The notes beneath the pieces are model-generated. The model made no database searches. It had not been told where the DNA came from and saw only the letters and a program-made list of their open reading frames with translations. Both the position numbers and the translations under genes were made by a program. This document shows positions 15,502-23,554 of a stretch of DNA of 44,901 nt, piece after piece; the first letter of the stretch is position 1, and the number at the start of each line of letters is the position of its first letter. Origin of the DNA: Solidesulfovibrio fructosivorans JJ] (GTDB lineage: Bacteria; Desulfobacterota; Desulfovibrionia; Desulfovibrionales; Desulfovibrionaceae). The stretch spans positions 1 to 44,901 of the forward strand of contig NZ_AECZ01000033.1 of the NCBI RefSeq assembly GCF_000179555.1, written 5' to 3'.

Positions 15502-16658
15502 CAAGCCTTTTCGCCGACCGGCTGGCCCGGGCCGGCCTGTGCGCGCCCGGCGCGGCGGCCATTGTCTGCTGCGACGACGCCGTGACCTTTTCCCGCGACG
15601 ACGCGCCGCAAAACGCGATGCTGGCCGCAGCCGCGACCCGCCTCGGCGCGGCCTGCCTCATGCTCGTGCCCCCGGCCGAGCCCTACCGCGCCATCCTGGA
15701 ATTCCTGGCCGCCCGCGAGGCCCCGGCCATCCGCCCCCGCGACTGCGAGACGCGCACCTTCTTCCACGATATCCCGGTCATCGAACGCCCGGACGCGGCG
15801 CTGGTCGCCGAGGCCCTGTCCCGGCGCAAGGGGGCCTACCTGCCCGGCCACGGCATCCTGGCCCACGGCGCGCTGTCGCCCGAGCAGGCCTTCATCACCG
15901 TGTCCTCGGTGGCCTTTGCCGGATTCGTGAAGTTTTTTTCCGATTATCTCACCGCCCGCCGCGCCGGCGTTCGCGATGCCGGGGCGGATCGCGCCTTCGA
16001 GACCGCCGTGGCCCACCTGCCGCCGCCGCCCGAACGCGTGCCGCCGCTTATGCCCGGCCCGTTCGCCGACCGCGAGGCCGCCCTGGCCGCCATGGCCCAG
16101 GCCGGACGCGCCACCGTGGACCTGGGGCTGGTCGATTCGGTCTTCGGCAACATCTCCTACAACCTGCGCGGCACGCTGGCCATCAGCCAGACCGGCAGCG
16201 CCCTGGACGCCCTCGAAGGGGCCATCGACCTGTGCCCCCTCGACGGTTCGTCCTGCGCCGGGCTCACCGCCTCGAGCGAACTCTCGGCCCACGCCGCCCT
16301 GGCTGAAAAAGACGGCCGCAAGGCCATCCTGCACGGCCATCCCAAATTCGCCGTCATCATGTCCATGGACTGCGACGAGCCCCATTGCCGCAACCGCGAC
16401 GCCTGCCACGTCGCCTGCGACAAATCCCGCTTTCTGGACGACATTCCCATCGTGCCGGGCGAGGTCGGCTGCGGCCCCCGGGGCCTCGTCCACACCATGC
16501 CCCCGGCGCTTGTCGGCCGGCGCGGCGTGGTCGTTCTCGGCCACGGCGTCTTCACCATGGGCCGCGACGACTTTAGTAAAGCCCTCGTTGCCCTGTGCGC
16601 CATCGAAACATCCTGCCGCGCCCGCTATTTCGAAACGCTTGCGCGCTACAAAGCCTGA
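15489..16658 (+). CDS. Tandem class II aldolase/adducin-family protein with a cysteine cluster
   Basis: A 389-residue protein. The C-terminal half (from about 200) is a class II aldolase/adducin domain: GNISYN, then LHGHP with the metal-binding histidines, then LGHGVFTMG with another. The N-terminal half also looks aldolase-like (FHDIPV, GHGILAHGALSPEQA) but seems degenerate, suggesting an ancient duplication. Residues about 294-309 carry CDEPHCRNRDACHVAC, an insertion with four cysteines next to the active-site strand that could bind zinc or an iron-sulphur cluster. Family members cleave sugar phosphates such as fuculose-1-phosphate to aldehydes. Overlap with the AOR gene suggests the released aldehyde is passed to it (inference). 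Confidence 0.78.
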   Translation: MDALTSLFADRLARAGLCAPGAAAIVCCDDAVTFSRDDAPQNAMLAAAATRLGAACLMLVPPAEPYRAILEFLAAREAPAIRPRDCETRTFFHDIPVIERPDAALVAEALSRRKGAYLPGHGILAHGALSPEQAFITVSSVAFAGFVKFFSDYLTARRAGVRDAGADRAFETAVAHLPPPPERVPPLMPGPFADREAALAAMAQAGRATVDLGLVDSVFGNISYNLRGTLAISQTGSALDALEGAIDLCPLDGSSCAGLTASSELSAHAALAEKDGRKAILHGHPKFAVIMSMDCDEPHCRNRDACHVACDKSRFLDDIPIVPGEVGCGPRGLVHTMPPALVGRRGVVVLGHGVFTMGRDDFSKALVALCAIETSCRARYFETLARYKA

Positions 16659-16671
16659 TACGGAGCCATCC

Positions 16672-17388
16672 ATGCACGAGCCGCACAACTCTTCCCCTCT
16701 GACCGTCAGCATCGTCATCCCGGTCTACAACGAGATGCAGACGCTCCCCGTCGTGCTGGCCAAGGTGCTGGCCCGGCCGGAAACCTGGGAAGTGGTCCTT
16801 GTGGACGACGCTTCCACCGATGGCAGCCGCCAGTACCTGCAAGGGCTTGACGGCTCGGACCGCATCCGCGTGCTGTTCCACGAGAAAAACCAGGGCAAGG
16901 CGGCCGCCCTGCGCACCGGATTCGCCGCCGCCGCCGGCGACGTGGTGCTCATCCAGGACGCGGACCTCGAATACGACCCCGAAGACTACCCCGTGCTGCT
17001 CGAACCCATCTTTTCCGGCAAAGCCGACGTCGTCTTCGGCTCCCGCTTCCTTGGTGGCCCCCACCGCGTGCTCTATTTCTGGCACTCCGTGGCCAACAGG
17101 CTGCTGACGCTTTTTTCCAACATGTTAAACGACATCAACCTCTCGGACATGGAAGTCTGCTACAAGGTCTTCCGCCGAGAGATCCTCCAGAAAATCCACA
17201 TCCAAAGCGACCGCTTCGGCGTCGAACCGGAGCTCACCGCCAAAGTGGCCAAGCTCCGGGCCCGCATCTACGAAGTGCCCGTCTCCTACTACGGCCGCAC
17301 CTACGAGGAAGGCAAAAAAATCGGCTGGCGCGACGGCATCGCCGCCTTCTGGTGGATCATCCGCTTCGGGCTGCTCCATCGCGGCTAG
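16672..17388 (+). CDS. Glycosyltransferase family 2, DPM1/polyprenyl-phosphate type
   Basis: A 238-residue cytosolic GT2 enzyme. SIVIPVYNE near 13, VVLVDDASTDGS near 42 and IQDADLEYDPEDYP near 90 (the DxD-type metal site) are signature segments, as are NQGKAAALRTG and GSRFLGG. It resembles dolichol- or undecaprenyl-phosphate mannosyl/glucosyl transferases and has no C-terminal membrane domain. It starts 13 bases after the aldolase stop behind GGAG, in one apparent operon with AOR and aldolase, although the metabolic link is not obvious. The next gene is on the opposite strand. Confidence 0.88.
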   Translation: MHEPHNSSPLTVSIVIPVYNEMQTLPVVLAKVLARPETWEVVLVDDASTDGSRQYLQGLDGSDRIRVLFHEKNQGKAAALRTGFAAAAGDVVLIQDADLEYDPEDYPVLLEPIFSGKADVVFGSRFLGGPHRVLYFWHSVANRLLTLFSNMLNDINLSDMEVCYKVFRREILQKIHIQSDRFGVEPELTAKVAKLRARIYEVPVSYYGRTYEEGKKIGWRDGIAAFWWIIRFGLLHRG

Positions 17389-17401
17389 GCCGGCGCGAGG
17401 A

Positions 17402-17890
17402 TCACGTCCGCCGGGTCGCCTTTTCCAGCGCCAGCAGCGCCTTTTTCCGATCGAGCCCGCCGGCGTAGCCGGTGAGTGCGCCGTTTGCGCCGATGACGCG
17501 GTGGCAGGGAATGAGGATCGAAAGGGGATTTCGCCCCACGGCCGCGCCCACGGCCCGCGCGCCGCTTGGCCGGCCGAGCCGCCGGGCCAGCTCCCCGTAG
17601 GTGGTCGTCTCGCCGTAAGGGATGGCGCGAAGCGCCTGCCAGACGGCCTTCTGGAACGGCGTGCCCCTGGGGGCAAGCGGGATGGCGAAGTCCATGCTTC
17701 GGCCGGCCAGATAGGCGTCGATCTGCGCCGCCGCCCGAAGGCATACGTCCCCCGGCGGTTCGGCTCCCGGCGTCGGCGCTGTGGCCGGAAAATGCTTTTG
17801 CCCCAAAAACCAGGCTCCGAGCAGCATATCGTCCTCGGCCACGAGCAGCATGGGTCCGAGTGTGGTGTCGTGACGGACAGCGGTTCGCAC
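17402..17890 (-). CDS. ogt: Methylated-DNA--[protein]-cysteine S-methyltransferase
   Basis: A 162-residue suicide repair protein that removes O6-alkyl groups from guanine. The acceptor cysteine is Cys129 in [20 protein letters not shown] near 91-102 is the DNA-binding helix-turn-helix, and an [11 protein letters not shown] segment lies between them. GTG 17890 is chosen because a perfect AAGGAGG lies six bases upstream; the frame is open upstream into alkA, but without similarity. It lies 11 bases after the Ada/AlkA fusion gene and is surely cotranscribed, giving a two-gene alkylation-repair unit. Confidence 0.93.
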   Translation of the reverse strand: MRTAVRHDTTLGPMLLVAEDDMLLGAWFLGQKHFPATAPTPGAEPPGDVCLRAAAQIDAYLAGRSMDFAIPLAPRGTPFQKAVWQALRAIPYGETTTYGELARRLGRPSGARAVGAAVGRNPLSILIPCHRVIGANGALTGYAGGLDRKKALLALEKATRRT

Positions 17891-17901
17891 GGCCAGCCTC
17901 C

Positions 17902-19335
17902 TTATAATGTGCGCCACAGGTGCATGACGGCATAGGCCCGCCATGGCCGCCAAACCTCGGCCCGTTGCAGCGCGCGTTTGGCATCGGCCTCGCCGAGGGC
18001 CTTTTTCACGCCATGGTCCGTGTGGGGAAAGGCGTCCGGCCAGCCCAGCGCCCGCATGGCGATGTACTGGGCCGTCCATTCCCCGATGCCGGGCAACGCC
18101 CGCAACGCCTCGAGGCTTGTTTCCGGGGCCGCCGCTGGCGACAGGACGAGTTCCCCGTCGCGCACGGCCCGGGCCAGCGCGAGAATCGCCCGGGCCCGCC
18201 CGGCGATCACGCCGAGCGAGGCGATGGCGTCCAGAGACAACGCCGCCACGCGCTCCGGGGCCGGAAATACCGTGGTCAACGCCCGAAAAGGCGTGTCCAA
18301 CGGTTCGCCGAAAGCCGCCGCGAACCGGCGGGCCAGGGTGCGGGCGGCGGCCACCGTCACCTGCTGGCCGAGAATGGCCCGCACCGCCACTTCGAAGCCG
18401 TCCATGGCCCCGGGCAGGCGCACGCCCTCATGCCCGGCGGCAAGGCCCGCAAGCCCGTCGGCAATGGCCCAAGGATCGCAATCCAGGTCGAAAAGATGGG
18501 ACACCCGGGCCAGGACCGGCGGCAGAACCGGCATGAGCCCGGCCGACACCGTGACCCGCAAGGCGTTTTTCCCCGCCGCCTGGCCCACGGCGATCCATCC
18601 CGCATGGTCCGCGCCGTGGCGCGAGAGCCGCACCGTGCGGCGGTAGATGCCGCCCTCCACCGCTTCGACGCCGTCAACGGCCCGCGCGCCCAGAAAAGCG
18701 AGCAGGCCCGCCAGATCGTAGGGCGGACGATAGCCGAGCTCCAGGCCCGGCGCATCCGTGGCCGGGGACTCGCCTGCGGCGCTGGCGCGCAAGCGCGTGG
18801 GCGGCATGCGGTAGCGACTGGCAAAAAGCGCGTTGAAGCGCCGCAGGCTGGAAAAACCGCTGGCAAAGGCCACGTCCGTCACCGGCAGCGACGTCTCCGT
18901 CAGCAGCTTTTTGGCCAAAAGCAGCCGTTGCGTCTGGGCGAAGGCCACGGGCGAAATCCCGAAGCGGCTTTTGAAGACGCGGCGCAAATGCCGGGCCGTC
19001 ACGCCAAGCCTGGCGCACAACCCTTCGATGCCGCCATCCTCCAGACACCCTTCGCCCATAAGCCGCACCGCCGCCTCGACCAGCCGCTGCCCGGACCGGA
19101 CCGTGGACAGCCCCGGCGCGCTCTCCGGCCGGCAGAGCAGGCACGGCCGAAAACCCGCCGCCTCGGCCGCCGCCGCGCTGGGGAAAAAACGACAATGCTT
19201 CGGTTTGGGCAGCCTGGCCGTGCAAACAGGCCGGCAATAGATCCCCGTCGAGGTCACGCCCACGAAGAAGCGGCCGTCGAATCGGGCGTCCCTGGCCTGG
19301 TAGGCACGGTAACAACTGGCGGCATCAAGCGACAT
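17902..19335 (-). CDS. alkA: Ada N-domain / AraC / AlkA fusion: alkylation regulator and DNA-3-methyladenine glycosylase
   Basis: A 477-residue multidomain repair protein. Residues 1-70 are the Ada metal-binding domain: Cys34, Cys38 (GIYCRPVC), Cys65 and Cys68 (CLLC) match the Zn ligands, including the methylphosphotriester acceptor. Residues about 85-185 form an AraC-type DNA-binding domain ([12 protein letters not shown], then [12 protein letters not shown]). From 195 there is an AlkA N-domain and from about 300 a HhH-GPD glycosylase ([18 protein letters not shown]) with the catalytic Asp in [11 protein letters not shown]. It probably senses methylated phosphate, activates its own operon and excises methylated bases. 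ogt follows 11 bases downstream, supplying the activity that the C-terminus of E. coli Ada would provide. Confidence 0.92.
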   Translation of the reverse strand: MSLDAASCYRAYQARDARFDGRFFVGVTSTGIYCRPVCTARLPKPKHCRFFPSAAAAEAAGFRPCLLCRPESAPGLSTVRSGQRLVEAAVRLMGEGCLEDGGIEGLCARLGVTARHLRRVFKSRFGISPVAFAQTQRLLLAKKLLTETSLPVTDVAFASGFSSLRRFNALFASRYRMPPTRLRASAAGESPATDAPGLELGYRPPYDLAGLLAFLGARAVDGVEAVEGGIYRRTVRLSRHGADHAGWIAVGQAAGKNALRVTVSAGLMPVLPPVLARVSHLFDLDCDPWAIADGLAGLAAGHEGVRLPGAMDGFEVAVRAILGQQVTVAAARTLARRFAAAFGEPLDTPFRALTTVFPAPERVAALSLDAIASLGVIAGRARAILALARAVRDGELVLSPAAAPETSLEALRALPGIGEWTAQYIAMRALGWPDAFPHTDHGVKKALGEADAKRALQRAEVWRPWRAYAVMHLWRTL

Positions 19336-19409
19336 GCACCCAGGCTACCGCTTGCCCATGGACGTGGCTAGCCGTTTTCGGACATGGCTGTGGCTTGGCG
19401 GAAAGGGAG

Positions 19410-19449
19410 CCGGGGCGCTGCCCCGGACCCCGCCAGGGCGCTGCCCTGG
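19410..19449. repeat. Tandem twin hairpins, 23-bp period
   Basis: CCGGGGC-GCT-GCCCCGG followed 23 bases on by CCAGGGC-GCT-GCCCTGG. The two units differ at paired positions, so each stem stays perfect, and both have a GCT loop and an ACCC tail. A degenerate third unit may follow near 19465-19482. Confidence 0.7.
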
Positions 19450-19545
19450 ACCCGCCGGGAGGCCACGGGCCCCCCGGACCCCCCGATTCGGCTTTGGCCG
19501 GGCGGAGGCTTGGCTGGTTTGGCGGGAGGTCGGAGGGGAGAAGAT

Positions 19546-19614
19546 GGCGGCGGCATTTGCCGGGACGGTGCATGTCGCTTCGCGACAAGCTCGTCGCCGG
19601 CAAATGCCGCCGCC
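19546..19614. repeat. 18-bp perfect inverted repeat with nested hairpin
   Basis: Left arm GGCGGCGGCATTTGCCGG at 19546-19563, exact complement at 19597-19614, enclosing 33 bases with a second hairpin (TGTCG-CTTCG-CGACA). No coding frame inside. It looks like a REP- or MITE-like palindromic unit; identity unknown. Confidence 0.7.
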
Positions 19615-19702
19615 ACCACGCCGTCCGCCCCTTCGGGGCGAAAGGATAAGGAATTTTACTTTTGGAAGCCTTGGAAGAGGCTTTGTGATTGCCTACCCCT
19701 TT

Positions 19703-19773
19703 GAAAGTTTTTGGGGAGGGTGGGGGTCCGGGGGAGGGGACCCTTTTTTTCAAAAAAGGGTCCCCTCCCCCGG
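19703..19773 (-). terminator. Long-hairpin terminator-like element after htpG, copy 5
   Basis: Arms CCGGGGGAGGGGACCC and its complement with an inner T7/A6 stem (core 19728-19773), plus the conserved tail (AAAGTTTTTGGGGAGGGT) to its left. It lies ten bases past the htpG stop and points in the htpG direction, as expected of a terminator. The copy at 35522-35567 has the same outer arms. Confidence 0.8.
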
Positions 19774-19782
19774 GTGCCTTAT

Positions 19783-21678
19783 CTACTCCTTCACATGCAA
19801 CGCGCTGGCGTCGGCGAGGAGGTCGTTGATGCGGGCGACCATCTGGTGCGGGTCGGACAGGTAGCCGTCGAGGAGCAGGGCGGAGTCGTAGAGTTGTTCC
19901 ACGGCCTTGCCGAGAAACGGGTCGGCGGCGTCGTTGCGGTAGATGGCGAGCAGGTTACGGATGAGCGCGTGGTCGCGGTTGAGCTCCAGGGCTTTTTTCG
20001 GGACCGAGGTGTCCTTGGTGACCATGCGCATGATTTTCTGCATGCTCGAGGTCATGTGGTCGTCGGGGGAGACCAGGCAGGACGGGCTTTGGGTGAGCCG
20101 GGTGGACAGGCGCACCTCGGTGACGCGGTCGCCGAGAAGGTCCTTGATCTTTTTGAGGAAGTCGTCGAGGGAGCCTTCCTCGTCCTTGGACAGCTCCGGG
20201 GTTTCCTTTTTGGGGGCTTCGCCTTCGAAGGCGTCCAGTTCGCCGGCTTCGACCAGTTCGGCGGATTTGATGGTCAGGTCCTTGTAGGTGCGGATGGAGT
20301 CCATGATGAACTCGTCCACGGGCTCGTAGAGGTAGAGGACTTCGAGGCCCTTGGCCCGGAAGATTTCCAGGTGGGGGTTTAAGTCCAGGGCATCGCGGGA
20401 TGGGCCGGACAGGTAGTAGATGGATTTCTGGCCTTCCTTGGCGCGTTCGACGTAGGCGGCGAGCGAGGTGTCGTTGTCGGCGCGTTCGATGGCCGAGGAG
20501 TCGAAGCGCATGAGTTCGGCGAAGGTTTCGCGGTGGGCGAAGTCGCCGTAGCCGAGCTTGAGGGCTTGCCCGTGTTCCTTGAAGAAGGCGGCGTACTTGT
20601 CCGGGTCTTCCTTGGCCAGGCTTTTGAGCTTGTCGAGGATCTGCTTGACGATGACGGTCTGGATTTTGCGCAGCACCAGGTTTTCCTGGAGCGTTTCGCG
20701 CGAGAGGTTGAGCGGCAGGTCTTCGGTGTCGACCACGCCGCGTACGAAGCCCAGGTATTCGGGGATGAGTTCCTTGACTTCCTTGGAGATGAGCACCCGG
20801 CGCACGTAGAGGTCGAGGCCGTTGTGCAGGGCATCGCGGAAGGCCATGGGCCCGAGTCCCTTGGCCGGGACGAAGAGCAGGGCGGTGAACTGCACCGGCG
20901 CGTCGACGCTTATATGGATGGTGGCCAGGGGTTCTTCTTCGTCGTAGGTCAGGAACTTATAAAATTCCTTGTATTGTTCCGGGGTGACGCTGAATTTGGA
21001 CTCGCGCCACAGGGCGGGTAGGGTGTTGGTCTTTTCGCCGTCGACCAGGACGGGGAAGGAGATGAAGTTGGAGTGCTTGCGCAACACGTCCTTGACGCGC
21101 TGCGGATCGGCGTACTCCTTGGTGTCTTCCTTCAGCTCGATCTCGATGGTGGTGCCGCGCGGGGCGTCGCCCTCCACGTCCTCGACGGAGAAGCTGCCCG
21201 AGCCGTCGGAGATCCAGCGGGCCGGGGCGGCGTCGGGCTTAAAGGAGCGGGAGGTGACGGTGACCTTGTCGGCGACCATGAAGACCGAATAGAATCCCAC
21301 GCCGAACCGGCCGATGAGGTTCGAGGCGGCGTCCTTGTTTTCGGCCACGGACTTCATGAAGGCCTCGGTGCCGGATTTGGCGATGGTGCCGAGGTTTTCG
21401 ATGAGTTCGTTTTGCGTCATGCCGCAGCCGGTGTCGGCGATGGTGAGCCTGCCGCCGTCCTTGTCCGTGGTGATGCGGATTTCAAGGGGCGCTTCGGCGT
21501 CGGCGATGGTGGTTCCCTTGCTTATTTCGAAGCGCAGCTTGTCCAGGGCGTCGGAGGCGTTGGAGACGAGTTCGCGGAGAAATATTTCCCGATTGGTGTA
21601 GATGGAGTGGGTGATGATATCGAGGAGCTTACGGATTTCGGCTTTGAATTCGTGGGTTTCCCCGGAAGCGGCGGTCAT
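19783..21678 (-). CDS. htpG: Hsp90-family molecular chaperone HtpG
   Basis: A 631-residue bacterial Hsp90. The N-terminal GHKL ATPase domain shows [16 protein letters not shown] near 35-50 (ATP/Mg site), IADTGCGM near 84 and [17 protein letters not shown] near 128; the middle domain has the [17 protein letters not shown] segment; the C-terminal dimerisation domain ends near HVKE. Length is normal. ATG 21678 follows AAGGAG. It is divergent from two hsp20 genes, making a heat-shock locus. A candidate promoter is at 21802-21829; no CIRCE element is seen. A long hairpin follows the stop. Confidence 0.97.
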
Positions 21679-21801
21679 GGGTCACTCCTTGTTGCGTGGT
21701 TTGGCCGGCCGGCGGGCGGCCGCAAAAAAGGCTCGCACCCCTTGGACGGGTCGGGCCTGTGGGGGGATGCCCCAGCTCGGAGAAATAGAAATATAAGGAG
21801 G

Positions 21802-21829
21802 GAGATAAGCAGGGAAGGCGTTGTGTCAA
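21802..21829 (-). promoter_or_regulatory. Candidate htpG promoter
   Basis: On the minus strand TTGACA (21824-21829) and TATCTC (21802-21807) with a 16-base spacer, about 125 bases upstream of htpG. The -35 is preceded by C (CTTGAC), so a heat-shock sigma factor could also use it, though no CCCCAT-like -10 is evident. Confidence 0.4.
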
Positions 21830-21879
21830 GAGCGCGGCGGGACGTCGGGCGGAGACGTCGGGAAAGGAGGCGCGACCCA

Positions 21880-21907
21880 TTGACAGGCCGGGGCGGTTGT
21901 TTATTTT
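21880..21907 (+). promoter_or_regulatory. Candidate hsp20 operon promoter
   Basis: TTGACA (21880-21885), 16-base spacer and TATTTT (21902-21907), 37 bases before the first hsp20 ATG. This is a good housekeeping-type match on the correct strand. Confidence 0.5.
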
Positions 21908-21943
21908 CGGCTGTGAAGAGCAACCTTTGTCGGAGGTGCGTAT

Positions 21944-22357
21944 ATGGTTATTGATCTCAGTCCGTTTTATGGCGCCAACACGCCTTTTGACCGGCTGTTC
22001 GAATCCTTGTGGCCGGCCATGTCCATCAGCCAGCGCAGCATGGCGTATCCGCCGATCAATATCGGCGAGGACGACGACAATATTTACGTGCGCTGCGAGA
22101 TTCCGGGCATGGACATTGGCGATCTGGATCTGACGCTGACCGATTCGAGCCTGGTCATCAAAGGCGAGCGCAAGGCGGTCAAGGGCAAGTATTATCGCCA
22201 GGAGCGGCCCACGGGCTTTTTCCAGCGTGTGGTCAACATTCAAGCCGCCGTGGCCCGGGAGAAGGTGACGGCGTCCATGCGCGACGGGGTGTTGGAAGTC
22301 GTTTTGCCCAAGTCGGATGAGAGCAGGCCCAAGAAGATCAACATCGAAGCCGTGTAG
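21944..22357 (+). CDS. Small heat-shock protein, Hsp20/alpha-crystallin family
   Basis: A 137-residue small heat-shock protein, an ATP-independent holdase that keeps unfolding proteins soluble. The alpha-crystallin domain spans about residues 40-130: INIGEDDDNIYVRCEIPGM, LVIKGER, GFFQRVV and the C-terminal GVLEVVLPK (family A-x-x-x-n-GVL motif; here ASMRDGVL). ATG 21944 follows CGGAGG. A second hsp20 starts 33 bases downstream, and htpG is divergent, so the locus serves protein-folding stress. Confidence 0.95.
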   Translation: MVIDLSPFYGANTPFDRLFESLWPAMSISQRSMAYPPINIGEDDDNIYVRCEIPGMDIGDLDLTLTDSSLVIKGERKAVKGKYYRQERPTGFFQRVVNIQAAVAREKVTASMRDGVLEVVLPKSDESRPKKINIEAV

Positions 22358-22390
22358 ACGCGCCGGCGCAGTTGCCGCAGGAGGACGACC

Positions 22391-22759
22391 ATGACGGAGA
22401 CCGTTGCGAAGAACGAGGAGCGCCGGTTGCCCCGGGTGAAGCCGGCCACGGATATCATCGAAAAGGAAGACGGGTTTTATATTTACGTCGACATGCCGGG
22501 CGTGACCAAGGAGGATCTGGTCATCGACCTCAACGAGGACGAGCTCAAGGTTTCGGGCAAGGCGGAGTACGTGCTGCCCGAGGGACAAAAGCTCGCCCAC
22601 GTGGAGTTTGGCGGCGGCGAGTATTTCCGCAGTTTCACGGTGTCGCACATCGTGGACAAGGAACGGATCAAGGCCACGCTGAAGGATGGGGTGCTGGAAC
22701 TGCATTTGCCACGCCAGGAAAAGGCGCAGCCCCGCAAAATCGAGATCCAGGCCGGTTAA
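22391..22759 (+). CDS. Small heat-shock protein, Hsp20/alpha-crystallin family (second copy)
   Basis: A 122-residue small heat-shock protein. The alpha-crystallin domain covers about residues 18-112 (FYIYVDMPGVTKEDL, LKVSGKAEY, FGGGEYFRSFTV, TLKDGVLELHLP). It differs clearly from the upstream copy, so the pair may form mixed oligomers, as two-gene hsp20 operons do in several bacteria (inference). The start follows AGGAGGACGACC. A strong hairpin at 22777-22806 ends the operon. Confidence 0.95.
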   Translation: MTETVAKNEERRLPRVKPATDIIEKEDGFYIYVDMPGVTKEDLVIDLNEDELKVSGKAEYVLPEGQKLAHVEFGGGEYFRSFTVSHIVDKERIKATLKDGVLELHLPRQEKAQPRKIEIQAG

Positions 22760-22776
22760 AAGCCGTACAGGCAGGG

Positions 22777-22806
22777 CCGGGATGCGGAAAACCGCATCCC
22801 GGTTTT
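22777..22806 (+). terminator. Intrinsic terminator after the hsp20 pair
   Basis: CCGGGATGCGG-AAAA-CCGCATCCCGG followed by TTTTG, 17 bases past the second hsp20 stop. The 11-bp perfect stem and T-run are typical. Confidence 0.8.
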
Positions 22807-23026
22807 GTCGTTTGTGGGGGAGGAAAGGATTTGTCCTGCCTGTGAAGAGGAATAATTAAGATTTCAAAAATGTAATGTTTGGATGGCGTTGGATACTGCT
22901 TGGGATTTGAAATGTGAAAAAAAGGTACTAGTGGCATTTTGAAGCCTTCGTGTTGACAAGAAGGGAAAAGAGCAGCACTGTCCGTCGCCATTGCGGCATT
23001 TCGCAGGAATATCTCAAGGAGATGGT
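22807..23026. other. AT-rich upstream region of the MucR gene
   Basis: About 220 bases without a gene. From about 22840 to 22960 it is strikingly A/T-rich against the GC-rich surroundings, with many TpA steps, followed by a promoter-like pair at 22953-22981. MucR-type proteins bind AT-rich DNA and often their own promoters, so this may be an autoregulatory site (inference). Confidence 0.5.
22953..22981 (+). promoter_or_regulatory. Candidate promoter of the MucR gene
   Basis: TTGACA (22953-22958), 17-base spacer, CACTGT (22976-22981), 45 bases before ATG 23027. The -35 is perfect and the -10 weak. Confidence 0.4.
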
Positions 23027-23425
23027 ATGGAAGAGTATCTGAAAAGCGCTCTGGAGATCGTCAAGGCGCAGGCGTCCGTGCGCAACATGACCGACGAGGA
23101 GATCACCTCCATGGTTCGTCGGCTGGCCATCGGCATTCGTGACATCAGCGGCGAGGCTCCGGCCGAGGAAGCGCAGCAGGCCGTCGGCATGGATCCGAAG
23201 AAGGCGATCAAGGAAAAATCCGTCACCTGCCTGGAATGCGGCAAGTCGTTCAAGGTGATTACCAAAAAGCACCTCGCTTCCCATGGGCTGACTCCGGAAG
23301 AATACAAGGCCAAGCACGGCTATAAGAAGTCCATGCCGCTTGTTTGCAAGTCACTGCAACGGGATCGGCGCAAAAAGATGAAGGATATGCGGTTGTGGGA
23401 GAAGAAGGGAAAAGTTGTGGCCTAA
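23027..23425 (+). CDS. MucR/Ros family zinc-finger transcriptional regulator
   Basis: A 132-residue Ros/MucR regulator. The N-terminal helical part (MEEYLKSALEIVKAQ... TDEEITSMVRRLA) is the oligomerisation region, and Cys68-x2-Cys71 with His82 and His86 form the zinc finger (CLECGKSFK, HLASHGLTPEEYKAKHG). In alphaproteobacteria such proteins act like H-NS, binding AT-rich DNA to silence genes; in sulphate reducers the role is unproven. ATG 23027 is chosen for AAGGAG six bases upstream; an upstream in-frame ATG at 22991 lacks one. HU lies downstream on the same strand, so two nucleoid-type proteins are adjacent. Confidence 0.92.
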   Translation: MEEYLKSALEIVKAQASVRNMTDEEITSMVRRLAIGIRDISGEAPAEEAQQAVGMDPKKAIKEKSVTCLECGKSFKVITKKHLASHGLTPEEYKAKHGYKKSMPLVCKSLQRDRRKKMKDMRLWEKKGKVVA

Positions 23426-23433
23426 CGCGGGAC

Positions 23434-23462
23434 TTTCTGCTAACCGAAAATCCGAATATAGG
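23434..23462 (+). promoter_or_regulatory. Candidate HU gene promoter
   Basis: TTTCTG (23434-23439), 17-base spacer, TATAGG (23457-23462), about 90 bases before the HU start. Partial matches only. Confidence 0.3.
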
Positions 23463-23554
23463 ACTGGCCGCGCCGGACCATTCCCCCGCCGTCGTTTCCG
23501 GGGCGAAGGGTTTGGGGCGCAGCGGCAATCATACGAGAAGGAGATCGCACGCAC

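Larger units (their letters stand above)
19336..19782. other. 447-bp gene-free interval rich in hairpins
   Basis: Between the alkA start and the htpG stop. It holds twin hairpins at 19410-19449, an 18-bp perfect inverted repeat at 19546-19614, a small hairpin at 19626-19640 (CGCCCC-TTC-GGGGCG) and the long hairpin at 19728-19773. Open frames here have repeat-derived, low-complexity translations, so no gene is called. The alkA promoter must lie at the left end, but I see no clear -35/-10 pair. Confidence 0.6.

Noticed and set aside
19410-19614. CRISPR array
   Set aside because: Only two short palindromic units at a 23-bp period; no spacers of constant length and no cas genes.
21680-21943. CIRCE/HrcA operator
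   Set aside because: No TTAGCACTC-N9-GAGTGCTAA-like inverted repeat is present.
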